Assembly (NCBI GenBank): GCA_963707015.1
Contig: CAVPOO010000014.1
Location: 99,474-163,473, forward strand
DNA length: 64,000 nt
Origin: CAVPOO01 sp963707015
GTDB lineage: Bacteria > Pseudomonadota > Gammaproteobacteria > Thiohalobacterales > Thiohalobacteraceae
Reading direction: 5' to 3'
Shown here piece by piece: positions 26,962 through 36,059 of the stretch (its first letter is position 1; each line of letters opens with the position of its first letter). The notes under the pieces were generated by a model. That model was not told the origin of the DNA. It saw only the letters and a program-made list of their open reading frames with translations, and ran no database searches. A program made the translations under genes and the position numbers.

Positions 26962-27384
26962 GTGTCACAGAGTAACTTCAGCGGAGGCTGCCTGTGCGGC
27001 GCCGTGCAGTATGAGATCAGCGGCGAAGCCAGGCGCTTTTACCATTGTCATTGCCGACGTTGCCGCAAGGCCACGGGTACCGGACACGCCTCGAACCTGA
27101 TGGTGCGGACGCGCAGCGTGACCTGGACACGCGGGGAAGACTTGATCGGGCGCTACAAAGTGCCGGACGCCGAACGATTCGCCACCTGTTTCTGCAAGCA
27201 GTGCGGGAGTCCGTTGCCGCGTGTGATTCCGGAACTGGGCATCGTGGTGGTTCCCGCCGGCTCCCTCGATAGCGAACCCCCGATGCAGCCGCAGGCGCGC
27301 ATATTCTGGGGCTCGCGCGCCCCCTGGTCCTGCAGCGCGGGCGAGCTCCCGGTCTTTTCCGAGTATCCGACCCAAGGCGGATGA
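26962..27384 (+). CDS. GFA family (glutathione-dependent formaldehyde-activating-like) protein
   Basis: 140 residues from GTG 26962, placed by AAGGAGG seven bases upstream. Zinc-binding cysteines stand in GCLCGAV (near 12-14), CHCRRCR (near 32-37) and CKQCGS (near 80-83), the CENP-V/GFA fold. Members are small zinc proteins; the formaldehyde role holds for Gfa itself only, so no substrate is assigned. The longer frame from 26854 is rejected. Confidence 0.85.
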   Translation: MSQSNFSGGCLCGAVQYEISGEARRFYHCHCRRCRKATGTGHASNLMVRTRSVTWTRGEDLIGRYKVPDAERFATCFCKQCGSPLPRVIPELGIVVVPAGSLDSEPPMQPQARIFWGSRAPWSCSAGELPVFSEYPTQGG

Positions 27385-27441
27385 GGGCGCGACAGAGCGA
27401 TGTTCCGCCACCCCGGGGAAATTTCCTTGGCCGCCTTTTCG

Positions 27442-28470
27442 CTAGGGGGGTGAGAGACCGAGCGGCGCCAGCAGCCGTTCGGCATTGATCACCACCAGGC
27501 GGTAGCGGCTGCCGGTGACCCGAGCGGCGAGCCAGGGTCGAACCAGTGCGAAGATATCGGGCATGGCGGCGAGGGCCGGTAGCGACAGCTGCAGGGACTC
27601 GCCGTCAGCGCTCAACATGACCCGATGCGGGAACTGGCCCGGAAGCCTGCGGATAGACAGCGTGTTCCAGTCGACACGGACGCCCAGGTCCAGCTGTCGG
27701 CCAATCTCGGCGGCGAGCAGGTTGAGCTCGGCTACCACCTGTGCACAGGCCTCGCGTTTTTCGCTGAGGTGCTGGGTGTCCTGGAACTGAAACTCCAGCC
27801 CGTCATCGGTGGCGCAGACCGGCCCGGCCTGCTGACTGAATCGCCACATCGGCGGCGCGGCCGGGGGCCCTTGTGTGGACGCCAGGGTGGCGAACTCGGC
27901 CATTAGCTGGTCGCACAGGTTCAGGCTGCAGAAACGTTCGATGACGCGCTGCTCCAGGTCCCGCTGTTCGCGTGGTCTGGGACCGTCCACCAGCACCGGC
28001 CGGCCGTCCACGATCAGGTAGAGGCGGTTGCCGGGACTGATACCTATGTCGACGGATGTCGCGAAGGTCACGGTTTCGGCGAGTACGGCCAGTTCCGAGG
28101 CCATCTGCTCTACTGCCGTGGCCCAGCGCCGCAGATCGCGGTCGCCCGCGCGGTAGCGCTTGTCGCGCTGCGCGCGGTCTGCCTCGCGGGCGTAGGCGGC
28201 CGCCAGTTCGGAAATGGCGGCATAGGCCAGATCGGTGCGCAAGGGTCCGGGTGCCTCGGCCAGGCTCATGGCGAGTCGGTTGAGGGACACACCCGCCGCG
28301 GAATTTTCTGCGCCCGCGATGGGCGACAGGGCGAGGCAGGCCACCAGGCAGCATTGCAGCAGCACGGTGAGCGCGGCGCGGCCGCCACTGCTCGTGCGCC
28401 CGGCGCGTGAGGGGCGGGCAGGGGGGGCGCGCCGCATGAGGCGATTCGCCGTTGTCTCGAAGTCTTGCAT
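27442..28470 (-). CDS. Protein of unknown function with N-terminal membrane anchor or signal
   Basis: 342 residues. A positively charged N-terminus (MRRAPPARPSRAGRTSSGGR) precedes one hydrophobic segment (ALTVLLQCCLVACLALSPIAGA, about 33-54) that ends like a signal peptide. The rest is alpha-beta, with four cysteines (including FCSLNLC) that may pair in the periplasm. No family recognised. Divergent from the 2-oxoglutarate dehydrogenase gene with a 170-base shared upstream region. An ATG at codon 12 is an alternative start. Confidence 0.65.
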   Translation of the reverse strand: MQDFETTANRLMRRAPPARPSRAGRTSSGGRAALTVLLQCCLVACLALSPIAGAENSAAGVSLNRLAMSLAEAPGPLRTDLAYAAISELAAAYAREADRAQRDKRYRAGDRDLRRWATAVEQMASELAVLAETVTFATSVDIGISPGNRLYLIVDGRPVLVDGPRPREQRDLEQRVIERFCSLNLCDQLMAEFATLASTQGPPAAPPMWRFSQQAGPVCATDDGLEFQFQDTQHLSEKREACAQVVAELNLLAAEIGRQLDLGVRVDWNTLSIRRLPGQFPHRVMLSADGESLQLSLPALAAMPDIFALVRPWLAARVTGSRYRLVVINAERLLAPLGLSPP

Positions 28471-28640
28471 GGGAGCAGCTTAGCCTACCTTGCGCCTGAT
28501 GAATCGCCTGGCGCCCGTGCCGCGCCGCCGTGCGGGACCTGCACACCGCTTTGGGTGTAACATCCCCGGCGAAGAAGCTCTCAGCCCGCGAGGCGTGCCG
28601 CATGCTGGGATCCTGCGGGGCATGCCGGTTTTTTGAAGCC

Positions 28641-31439
28641 ATGAACAGACCCCTGGATGACCTCCGACGCGCCTCGGGGATCAACGTCGCCAACGCCGAA
28701 TACATCGACCAGCTCTACGAAGCCTTCAAGGAGTCGCCCGAAAACGTTTCCCCCGAGTGGCGCCACTATTTCTATGGCTTCGAGCACGGTGCCACGGGCT
28801 CGGCGCCGAGCCTGCTCGGTCCCCGACCGGATCCGCATACCCGTGTCGAGCGGCTGATCATGGCCTACCGGATGCTTGGCCACCTCATGGCGGACATCGA
28901 CCCGCTGCAGATCGAGGAACGCCCGCGGCCGCCCGAGCTCACCCCCGCCTACTACGGGCTGGACGAGGCGGACCTGCAGCAGCCCGTCTCGGTCGTGTCC
29001 ATCGATTCGGTCAAGCCACGTCCGGCGCGTGAGGTCATCGACATCCTCGAACGCGTGTATTGCGGAACGCTGGCCTGCGAACACATGCACATCTCGGCCT
29101 CGCGCGAACGTCGCTGGATCGAGCAGCGGCTGGACTCGACCCACGGTGACTGGGCCGCCCTGCACCCGCCGCAGGTGCGCAAGGAGATCCTCGGCGACCT
29201 GACGGCGGCCGAAGGGCTGGAGCGGTATCTGCACCGCCGCTACCTGGGCCAGAAGCGATTCTCGCTGGAAGGCGGCGATTCGCTCATTCCGCTGCTCGAC
29301 GAGATCGTGCAGCGTTCCGGCAAGCGCGGCGTCACCGACATCGTCCTCGGCATGGCCCACCGCGGGCGCCTCAATGTGCTGGTCAACCTGCTGGGCAAGG
29401 CACCCGGGGAGTTGTTCTCGGAATTCGAGGGACATGGCGATCTGGACGCGCGGATCGGCTCCGGCGACGTGAAATATCACCAGGGATTTTACTCGAACAT
29501 CCAGACCCCTGGCGGCCCGGTGCACCTCTCGCTGGCGTTCAACCCCTCCCATCTGGAGATCGTGGGGCCGGTGGTGGAGGGCGGCTGCCGGGCGCGGCAG
29601 GACCGCCACGCGGACAATGCAACCGACCTGGTGCTGCCCGTGCTCATCCACGGCGATGCGGCGTTCGTGGGGCAGGGGGTGGTGACCGAGACGCTCAATC
29701 TGTGCAAGATCCCGTCCTACAGCACCGGCGGTACCATTCATGTGGTGCTGAACAACCAGATCGGTTTCACCACCAGCCATCCCCGGGAAGCGCGCTCCAC
29801 GCTGTACTGCACCGAAGTAGCAAAGCTCATCCAGGCGCCGATCTTTCATGTCAACGCCGACGACCCGGACGCCGTGCTCTTTGCCGCGCAGCTGGCGCTC
29901 GATTACCGCCTGAACTTTCACAACGATGTGGTCATCGATCTGGTCTGCTACCGGCGCCACGGCCACAACGAGGCCGACGAGCCCATGATGACCCAGCCCT
30001 GCATGTACCGGCGCATCCGGGAGATGGAAACGACGCGTGCGGTCTACGCCCATCGGCTCGAGCGCGACGGGGTGATCGCGGCGGGGGAGGCCGACGCGAT
30101 GGTGGAACATTACGGCGCGTCGCTGGAGGCCGGCAAGGTGGTGGTGCGGGAGTTCCTGCGCGGCTCGCGCAGCGGCTACGAAGCCCACTGGGATCAGTAC
30201 CTGACGGCGGGCCCCGGGGAGACGGTCGCGACGCGGGTGCCGCTGGAAACGCTGGCGAGGCTCGGCGGCAAGACCCTCGCCGTGCCGGAGGGATTCATGG
30301 TGCATCGCGGCGTGAGCCAGGTGCTCGGGCGGCGCCGGCGCATGCTCACCGGTGAGCTGCCGCTGGACTGGGGTATGGCCGAGACGCTGGCCTATGCCAC
30401 CCTGCTCGAGGAAGGCTATGCGGTGCGTCTGTCCGGGCAGGATTCGGGGCGCGGCACGTTCGCGCACCGTCATGCGGAACTCCATCACCAGGAGGAACGC
30501 CGCCGTCACGTGCCGCTGGCGCACCTGTTCGAGGGCCAGCCGCGCTTCGAGATCATCAATTCGCTGCTCTCGGAGCTGGCGGTGCTCGCCTTTGAATATG
30601 GCTATGCCACATCCAGCCCCAATACCATGGTTGTCTGGGAGGCGCAGTTCGGCGACTTCGCCAATTGCGCACAGGTCGTCATCGACCAGTTCATCTCCAG
30701 CGGCTATCTGAAATGGGGTCGTGTGTGCCACCTCACCCTGCTCCTGCCGCACGGTTTCGAAGGGCTGGGCCCGGAGCATTCCTCCGCGCGTCTGGAGCGT
30801 TTCCTGCAACTGTCTGCGGAGCTGAATATGCGCGTCTGGGTACCGACGACGCCCGCGCAGTTCTTCCATCTGCTGCGCGATCAGATGAAGCGCACCTTCC
30901 GCCGCCCACTGATCGTGATGACCCCGAAAAGCCTGCTGCGTCACCCGCTGTCCAGCTCGACCCTCGACGCCCTTACCGACGGGGCGCTGGCGGTGGTCCA
31001 GCCGGAGATCGACCCGCTGGAGCCGGAGACGGTGCGGCGCGTGGTGCTGTGTTCAGGCAAGGTGTTTTTCGACCTGCTCGCCGCAAGGCGGGAGCGTGGC
31101 AGCGCCGATATTGCGATTATACGCGTGGAACAGCTCTATCCCTTTCCGCGGCGAGCCTTGCGTGAGTTGCTCGATCGATACGTCAACGCCCACGAACTGG
31201 TGTGGTGCCAGGAGGAGCCGCGCAACCAGGGAGCCTGGTACCAGATCCAGCACCACCTGCGTGCACTGAAGCACGGCGACCAGTCACTGGGCTATGCGGG
31301 CCGTCCGCCTTCGGCCTCCCCGGCCTGCGGTTACACGAGACTGCATCAGGCGCAACAGCAGGCGTTGATCGATACGGCGCTGTCGGTGAAACCGGTCGAC
31401 GACCCCGGCGAGCGCCTCGAGGATACGGACACCCACTGA
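28641..31439 (+). CDS. sucA: 2-oxoglutarate dehydrogenase E1 component
   Basis: 932 residues from ATG 28641. The N-terminal E1o segment is present (YIDQLYEAFKESPENVSPEW), then thiamine-diphosphate domain blocks: GMAHRGRLNVLVN, LAFNPSHLEIV, HGDAAFVGQG, NNQIGFTT and the Mg-binding GHNEADEP; the transketolase-like part has SGQDSGRGTFAHRHA and EAQFGDFANCAQ; the C-terminus has WCQEEPRNQGAW. Decarboxylates 2-oxoglutarate in the TCA cycle and passes succinyl to the E2 lipoyl arm. Unusually, sucB and lpd do not follow; the stop is followed by repeats. A frame extension to 28530 is rejected. Confidence 0.95.
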   Translation: MNRPLDDLRRASGINVANAEYIDQLYEAFKESPENVSPEWRHYFYGFEHGATGSAPSLLGPRPDPHTRVERLIMAYRMLGHLMADIDPLQIEERPRPPELTPAYYGLDEADLQQPVSVVSIDSVKPRPAREVIDILERVYCGTLACEHMHISASRERRWIEQRLDSTHGDWAALHPPQVRKEILGDLTAAEGLERYLHRRYLGQKRFSLEGGDSLIPLLDEIVQRSGKRGVTDIVLGMAHRGRLNVLVNLLGKAPGELFSEFEGHGDLDARIGSGDVKYHQGFYSNIQTPGGPVHLSLAFNPSHLEIVGPVVEGGCRARQDRHADNATDLVLPVLIHGDAAFVGQGVVTETLNLCKIPSYSTGGTIHVVLNNQIGFTTSHPREARSTLYCTEVAKLIQAPIFHVNADDPDAVLFAAQLALDYRLNFHNDVVIDLVCYRRHGHNEADEPMMTQPCMYRRIREMETTRAVYAHRLERDGVIAAGEADAMVEHYGASLEAGKVVVREFLRGSRSGYEAHWDQYLTAGPGETVATRVPLETLARLGGKTLAVPEGFMVHRGVSQVLGRRRRMLTGELPLDWGMAETLAYATLLEEGYAVRLSGQDSGRGTFAHRHAELHHQEERRRHVPLAHLFEGQPRFEIINSLLSELAVLAFEYGYATSSPNTMVVWEAQFGDFANCAQVVIDQFISSGYLKWGRVCHLTLLLPHGFEGLGPEHSSARLERFLQLSAELNMRVWVPTTPAQFFHLLRDQMKRTFRRPLIVMTPKSLLRHPLSSSTLDALTDGALAVVQPEIDPLEPETVRRVVLCSGKVFFDLLAARRERGSADIAIIRVEQLYPFPRRALRELLDRYVNAHELVWCQEEPRNQGAWYQIQHHLRALKHGDQSLGYAGRPPSASPACGYTRLHQAQQQALIDTALSVKPVDDPGERLEDTDTH

Positions 31440-31462
31440 TGCGGCTCGGGGGTGCGGAAAAA

Positions 31463-31665
31463 CCACCCCCTCCCTGAACCACCCCCTGAGGGGGAGGGGA
31501 TGGAGGTGGTGAGGGGCCCTCCGACTGAGACAGATACGCAAGGGAGAAGGATCGTCCTGCTGAGGGGATGGCCATCGGTGGACAATTCTCCGGCCTCCCA
31601 CCAGGGAAAAGGGGTACCACTATTCCCTCCCCCTTGAGGGGGGAGGGTCAGGGAGGGGGTGTAGG
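31463..31665. repeat. Repeat with inverted CACCCCCTCCCTGA ends
   Basis: The left end CACCCCCTCCCTGAACCACC and, inverted, the right end near 31625-31665 share CACCCCCTCCCTGA and a CCCCTGAGGGGGAGGGG-type palindrome. Related to blocks at 7622 and 9838. Fills the gap between two genes that converge. Confidence 0.6.
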
Positions 31666-31700
31666 AATCAAGCACAGACCGCGAGCCTGGCCTGCGTGGC

Positions 31701-32648
31701 TCACGCCGCGCTGCCCAGCCAGAAGGTCATGTCTTTGTCGAGGAACTCCCGCCACGCCATGTAGTGCGTGCCGTCGCAGGAGAACGTCAGGCTGATCATG
31801 CCATTGAAGATGTTGATCGAGGCCGAGCGCAGGTAGAGCGTCTCGTCCGCGGTGCGCAGCTGGCGCATACCGGTCAGTATCGCGCGGATCTGATCCTGCG
31901 GGATGAGCGCGGTGTCGGGATAGGGGCGGCGCGGGTAGAGCAGGCAGACGTCCGGGTCGCTCAGCACCTCGTGGTCGAGGATGCGGTAGCGAAACGGATC
32001 GTCCACGAACCAGATGGTAGCGCGGCTGCTGGAGAAATGAACCACGCCCTGGAACATGCCGCGCTCGGTCAGCAGTTCCTCGAGGATGGCACAGGCGGGG
32101 TCCATGTTCCGGTCTAGCACGCTCTCGATCCGGCATTGCTGGAACACCGTGCCGCGGATCGCCGGATCGCCCTTGATCTGGCGCCAGTCGCCGGACTCTT
32201 CGTAGAGTTCGGCGGTCACCGGCAGGTCGCGCAGGTCGAAGTCGGCCCCCACGAAGCCGAGCGTCTGGCCGTCCCCATGTACCACCTGCAGCGCGGTGAG
32301 TGAGGGTCGGTTGGTGTGCAGGCTGAGGTAGGCATCGGACAGCAGGAAGCCCCAGGCGGGGACGGCCTCGCGCATGTAAGGGCGCTGCGAACGGTCGCGA
32401 CCGTAATGGTCGGGCAACAGGCCGCCGACGCTGATATTGTCACTCATCTGGATGCCATTTGTATCCACTGCATACAGGAACAGACCGTGCGGCACCTTCC
32501 GGAACCCGTCAGTCAGGACGATGTCGAGCTCCTCGCGCTGTCCCCATACCCTCGCGCACTGCTCCGCCAGCCGCTCCAGCGGCGCGGACAGCAGCTTGGC
32601 CAGCGCGATCCGCTGCTGGTGGATGGCATCTTTCAGGGTGGCTTTCAC
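31701..32648 (-). CDS. PDC/Cache sensor-domain protein, no output domain
   Basis: 315 residues from GTG 32648. The segment from about 55 to 165 (GLFLYAVDTNGIQMSDNIS, DRSQRPYMREAVPAWGFLLSDAYLS, GADFDLRDLP) is a PDC/Cache ligand-sensing fold normally placed outside the cell on receptors. Here there is no membrane segment or signal and no kinase or cyclase domain; the C-terminal half (about 180-315) is a second alpha/beta part unknown to me. A soluble stand-alone sensor. A 269-base MITE-like element ends six bases before the start codon, so its native ribosome binding site has been replaced by element sequence. Confidence 0.75.
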   Translation of the reverse strand: MKATLKDAIHQQRIALAKLLSAPLERLAEQCARVWGQREELDIVLTDGFRKVPHGLFLYAVDTNGIQMSDNISVGGLLPDHYGRDRSQRPYMREAVPAWGFLLSDAYLSLHTNRPSLTALQVVHGDGQTLGFVGADFDLRDLPVTAELYEESGDWRQIKGDPAIRGTVFQQCRIESVLDRNMDPACAILEELLTERGMFQGVVHFSSSRATIWFVDDPFRYRILDHEVLSDPDVCLLYPRRPYPDTALIPQDQIRAILTGMRQLRTADETLYLRSASINIFNGMISLTFSCDGTHYMAWREFLDKDMTFWLGSAA

Positions 32649-32654
32649 TGCTGT

Positions 32655-32923
32655 TAGGGCCTGTTAACGCTAACCCCAGCGCGGCGACGGTGGCCAGTTT
32701 GCCGCGAGCCAAGGCGCACAGAGCGCGTTGTACCTGCCGTACATAAGCGATGTGCAACGCCGGATCGCGGCAGACTGGCCCCGTCCCTGCGGGTTGCGCC
32801 CCAAAAGCGGCCATGCCGCGTTGCGCGTCGCTCATTTGGGATAACCAAACTTCTCTCCTCGCGCCTTGCCTGGCCGCTTTTGGGACAGCAACGCCGCGTT
32901 GGGGTTAGCGTTAACAGGCCCTA
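32655..32923. mobile_element. MITE-like element with 32-base terminal inverted repeats
   Basis: Ends 32655-32686 and 32892-32923 are inverted copies with one mismatch (TAGGGCCTGTTAACGCTAAC...). Inside is a second inverted pair (CCAGTTTGCCGCGA / TCGCGGCAGACTGG). 269 bases, no coding capacity, TA at both edges. This is the shape of a non-autonomous element moved by a transposase elsewhere. Confidence 0.85.
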
Positions 32924-33131
32924 GTGTAAACGCTGGCCGGTGATCGGGCCATGGCCAATTGATGACATTTCTCGGTGGCCGGCCATGACGGCAAAGGCGG
33001 TCCAGAGGCGCCTTCGGGACGCCAGTCATGGAAACCCGTGCCCAGGCCTCGTTGTTGCGCAAAAGTGTCAGATAGGGGTTCCGGGCCGGTTTGTCAGTCA
33101 AGGTGATTCAACGCGTCACGACCCCGCTAGC

Positions 33132-33455
33132 CTACATCTGCCCGCCCAGTTCGAGATGCAGCGTCATCACAATGGACATACCCAGGAAGAGCCAGACACA
33201 GGACAGCAGGCCCGTCATCAGCAAGGAGTACATCACCAGCTTGGAGTGCCGGTAGTAGATGATAAAGAACCCGGCAGGGACCAGTCCGGAGAGTGCATAG
33301 GTGACGACTTTATTTGCCCACATGCCGTCTGCTGCGCCCCCGGATCGGATGTGCATGTATTGGATAAGGCCATACGCAACCAGCGTCGCGAGACCGAAAC
33401 AGAGATTTTGCACATGCATTTTCATCGTTGGGTTCGGGTGAAAAGCGGAAGGCAT
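33132..33455 (-). CDS. Small inner-membrane protein of unknown function
   Basis: 107 residues (97 if it starts at the Met of MKMHVQNLCF). Three hydrophobic segments are clear: about 16-34 (LCFGLATLVAYGLIQYM), 52-68 (YALSGLVPAGFFIIYY) and 75-98 (MYSLLMTGLLSCVWLFLGMS). No motif. Start uncertain because no good ribosome binding site is seen. It lies upstream of the MITE-like element, in the same direction as the PDC gene. Confidence 0.65.
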   Translation of the reverse strand: MPSAFHPNPTMKMHVQNLCFGLATLVAYGLIQYMHIRSGGAADGMWANKVVTYALSGLVPAGFFIIYYRHSKLVMYSLLMTGLLSCVWLFLGMSIVMTLHLELGGQM

Positions 33456-33547
33456 CTCAGCGTAACCGCGTTTCGGACGATGCAGGGCAGGTGCCGACGT
33501 GAATGCCGACTCGCCGGGCGGACCGCCAGTGACCTCCGCGTGCCCGC

Positions 33548-34357
33548 TCAGGATCCATAGGACTGGCAGGCTGCATACAAGGCCTCCACCGCCGCGGCGT
33601 CGCTTGCGAAAGGACAGCGGACCTCCCGCTGGTGCTCGAAATACCGGCCGGTGTACCGGCCTCCGGCATCACCGGTCGCCAGCCAGACCGGGGTGCTTGC
33701 CCCCGCGTCCGGCGACTCGTGCCCGCCAAAACCCAGATCACGACTCAGGGTCGAATTGACATCGCCCGGGTGACAGGCGTTGACCCGGATACCGAACGGT
33801 TCCAGTCGGCTGGCGAAGGCCGCCGTCAGCATCCGGTCGGCCTGTTTGGACTGCCGATAGGCGGCGTCATTATCGTAGGGCCGCTGTTTGAATTCGAGGT
33901 CCGCGAGATCGAGGCCGCCGGCCCAGTAGCTCGCCACGTTGATGAGCCGGGCGTCGGTCTCGCGTCCGAGCGAGCGGGTGAACGCCTCGCTCATCCAGTA
34001 ATAGCCCAGGACATTGGTTGCGAACTGCAGCTCGATGCCCTCCGGCGTACACTGGCGGCGGCGTGGCGTGATGGCCGCGTTGTTCACCAGGACATGCAGC
34101 GGGCCTTCCCAGCGTTCGGTCAGTGCGACGATGGAGGCGCGCCGCGATACGTCGACGAGTTCGTACCGGACGCGCGGATTACCCGTTACCTGCGTGATGT
34201 GCTGCGTGCAGCGAGCCGCCTTGTCCGCGTCGCGGCAGAGAAGCACAACCGTATACTGTGGAAGCGCGGCAAGCTGGCGGGCAATGGCCATCCCGATGGC
34301 CCCGCTGGCCCCGGTCACCGCCGCGACGCGTTCGGTACTGTCGTGTGTGGCTGCCAT
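33548..34357 (-). CDS. Short-chain dehydrogenase/reductase
   Basis: 269 residues. Cofactor-binding TGASGAIG (about 15-22), NNAAI (about 91-95), the catalytic serine in INVASYW, and YRQSK (Tyr-x3-Lys) are all in place; the C-terminal region HPGDVNSTLS follows. The pattern resembles retinol dehydrogenase or WW-domain oxidoreductase-like SDRs more than FabG, and NADP is suggested by the CRDADK segment after the second strand. Substrate unknown. The radical SAM gene upstream runs in the same direction. Confidence 0.88.
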   Translation of the reverse strand: MAATHDSTERVAAVTGASGAIGMAIARQLAALPQYTVVLLCRDADKAARCTQHITQVTGNPRVRYELVDVSRRASIVALTERWEGPLHVLVNNAAITPRRRQCTPEGIELQFATNVLGYYWMSEAFTRSLGRETDARLINVASYWAGGLDLADLEFKQRPYDNDAAYRQSKQADRMLTAAFASRLEPFGIRVNACHPGDVNSTLSRDLGFGGHESPDAGASTPVWLATGDAGGRYTGRYFEHQREVRCPFASDAAAVEALYAACQSYGS

Positions 34358-34436
34358 GTCTACAATGGTAGGCCAAGTTTGACCCGTATGGCGACGAGTG
34401 CCTTGCGGTACGTCGCGCCTTTATCCACGGCCGTGC

Positions 34437-35396
34437 TCAGGAGATCGCGGGGCGACGGCGTTGCCGATCATCCAGGCGATGCAGGCCGAACCTTGTGGCC
34501 AGCGCCCGGGCCGAGCCGAATTCGCCAGGCGTGAGAGGCCTGTGCAGCGGCGGATATTCATCCGCGCGGTAACAGGGATAGTACTGATCCATCAGATTGA
34601 GATAGGTATCCTTCGATATCTCCTCGGCGAGAAAGGCCAACACCCGCTCGCTGCCGGCAAGATGTCCCGGCAGCACCAGGTGACGGACCAGCAGCCCGCG
34701 TCTGGCGATGCCCCGGGCGTCGAGCTGCAGATCGCCCACCTGGCGGTGCATTTCCCTTACCGCGGCGACATTCACCTCCACATAGTCCGGCGCTTTGGAG
34801 TATTTGCGGGCGATGGAAGAATCGCCGTACTTCATGTCGGGCATGTAGATGTCGATGATGCCGTCCAGCAGCGCGAGCGCCTCGGGGCTGTCATAGCCGC
34901 CACTGTTGTAGACCAGGGGCAGGCGCAGGCCCTGCTCGGCGGCGATGGCGACGGCCGCGATGATCTGGGCCACCACGTGGCTCGGTGTCACCAGGTTGAT
35001 GTTGTGACTGCCCTGGGCCTGAAGTTGAAGCATCATGGCGGCCAGCTCTTCCGGCTCGACCTCGCGGCCCCGCCCCTTCTGGCTGATCTCCCAGTTCTGG
35101 CAGAACACACAGCGCAGGCTGCACCAGCTGAAAAAGACGGTGCCGGAACCGTTCCAGCCGCGCAGCGGATTCTCCTCGCCATGATGCAGTCCGAAGCTGT
35201 TGACCACGGCGCGCTCACCGGTGCGGCACACGGCGCCCTTGCGGGTCTTGCGACGGTTACTGTGGCAGTAACGGGGGCACAGATCACAGTCCTCGAGGTG
35301 ACGGTAGGCCTGTGCCGCGCGCGCCGCCAGCTCGCCGGTGGACAACAGGGTCAGGTAGGCGGGTTCAGAGTCTATGCCGGTCGCGCGGCTTTTCAT
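34437..35396 (-). CDS. Radical SAM protein, PflX-like (COG1313 type)
   Basis: 319 residues from ATG 35396 (the frame extends to 35657 but that part has no protein features). An N-terminal cysteine set (CDLCPRYC ... GAVCRTG) precedes GTVFFSWCSLRCVFCQNWEIS, whose CxxxCxxC binds the SAM iron-sulfur cluster. The rest (NLVTPSHVV, YNSGGYDSPEAL, YMPDMKYGD, RHLVLPGHL) is the partial TIM barrel of activating-enzyme-like radical SAM proteins. The family is annotated as PflX, with no known target. No glycyl radical enzyme gene is nearby, so the partner is unknown. Confidence 0.87.
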   Translation of the reverse strand: MKSRATGIDSEPAYLTLLSTGELAARAAQAYRHLEDCDLCPRYCHSNRRKTRKGAVCRTGERAVVNSFGLHHGEENPLRGWNGSGTVFFSWCSLRCVFCQNWEISQKGRGREVEPEELAAMMLQLQAQGSHNINLVTPSHVVAQIIAAVAIAAEQGLRLPLVYNSGGYDSPEALALLDGIIDIYMPDMKYGDSSIARKYSKAPDYVEVNVAAVREMHRQVGDLQLDARGIARRGLLVRHLVLPGHLAGSERVLAFLAEEISKDTYLNLMDQYYPCYRADEYPPLHRPLTPGEFGSARALATRFGLHRLDDRQRRRPAIS

Positions 35397-35611
35397 CGAG
35401 GTGTACGTGATTCGAGCTGAATGGGGGGCGCTGCGTGAGTACAGCTTAACACAGGCGCGCCGGTGTCGAGGCCGGCACGCGGCCGGACTTCGATCGGGCA
35501 GGGGGTGGCTGGCGCCGCCGCAGATTGTCCTTGGCCTCAGGGTCGCGGTAAGCTGGGCGGCGCCGGGCGCCGCGCTTCGGCACAACTGACGGGTGTAAAC
35601 GGAACAGACTC

Positions 35612-35859
35612 CTAGCCCGCATTTCTCACCGGGCGGCGATAGAGTCACATAATGCACTGAGGTAAAGAACAGAGTGCGGATCAGGAGAAAGACAGTGTGT
35701 AATCAGGCAATGCCTATCCCGGCCCTGGCTAGTTCTCGCGCGCCCGGACTTGCGCTTCACTCAAGTGGTAGCTACAGCTACCACTTTCGCTCCAGCGCGG
35801 CGTCCGGACACACGAGCCCTGCGCCAGCATCCGGGATCCCGGTGAGAACTGCGGGCTAG
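35612..35859. mobile_element. MITE-like element with 22-base inverted ends and CTAG edges
   Basis: The left end CTAGCCCGCATTTCTCACC and the right end 35838-35859 are inverted copies with one mismatch over 22 bases. CTAG at both edges may be a four-base target duplication. Contains the perfect palindrome AAGTGGTAGCT-AC-AGCTACCACTT at 35763-35786. No coding capacity. Confidence 0.75.
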
Positions 35860-35867
35860 CGCTTCTT

Positions 35868-36026
35868 CAATCTGATGATGACGGATATTATGGCCACGGA
35901 ATCCACGGAAGGACACGGAAAGAACCAACACCCATTTGAATTGTTTCCGTGTCCTTCCGTGGATTCCGTGGCCATAAGAAAGAATACTGGCAGCTCAATC
36001 TGTCAGCATCCGTCATTGTCACGTTG
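35868..36026 (+). repeat. Full copy of the CCACGGAATCCACGGA palindromic repeat
   Basis: CAATCTGATGATGACGGAT at the left and ATCCGTCATTGTCACGTTG at the right form imperfect inverted ends; the inner arms CCACGGAATCCACGGA and TCCGTGGATTCCGTGG are perfect complements. One ATCCACGGA unit per arm. Confidence 0.85.
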
Positions 36027-36059
36027 AAAGCGTACTAGCACCTGAAGTCATTCTTGCTT

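Larger units (their letters stand above)
35397..36059. other. 663-base intergenic region made of two repeat elements
   Basis: After the radical SAM gene start region come a 248-base element with 22-base inverted ends (35612-35859) and a complete TESTE-type palindromic repeat (35868-36026), only 8 bases apart. No gene is seen between 35397 and 35611. Confidence 0.6.

Noticed and set aside
31463..31665. Open frames through the CCCTCCCCC repeat (proline/glutamine/glycine-rich)
   Set aside because: Produced by the palindromic repeat on both strands, not by a gene.
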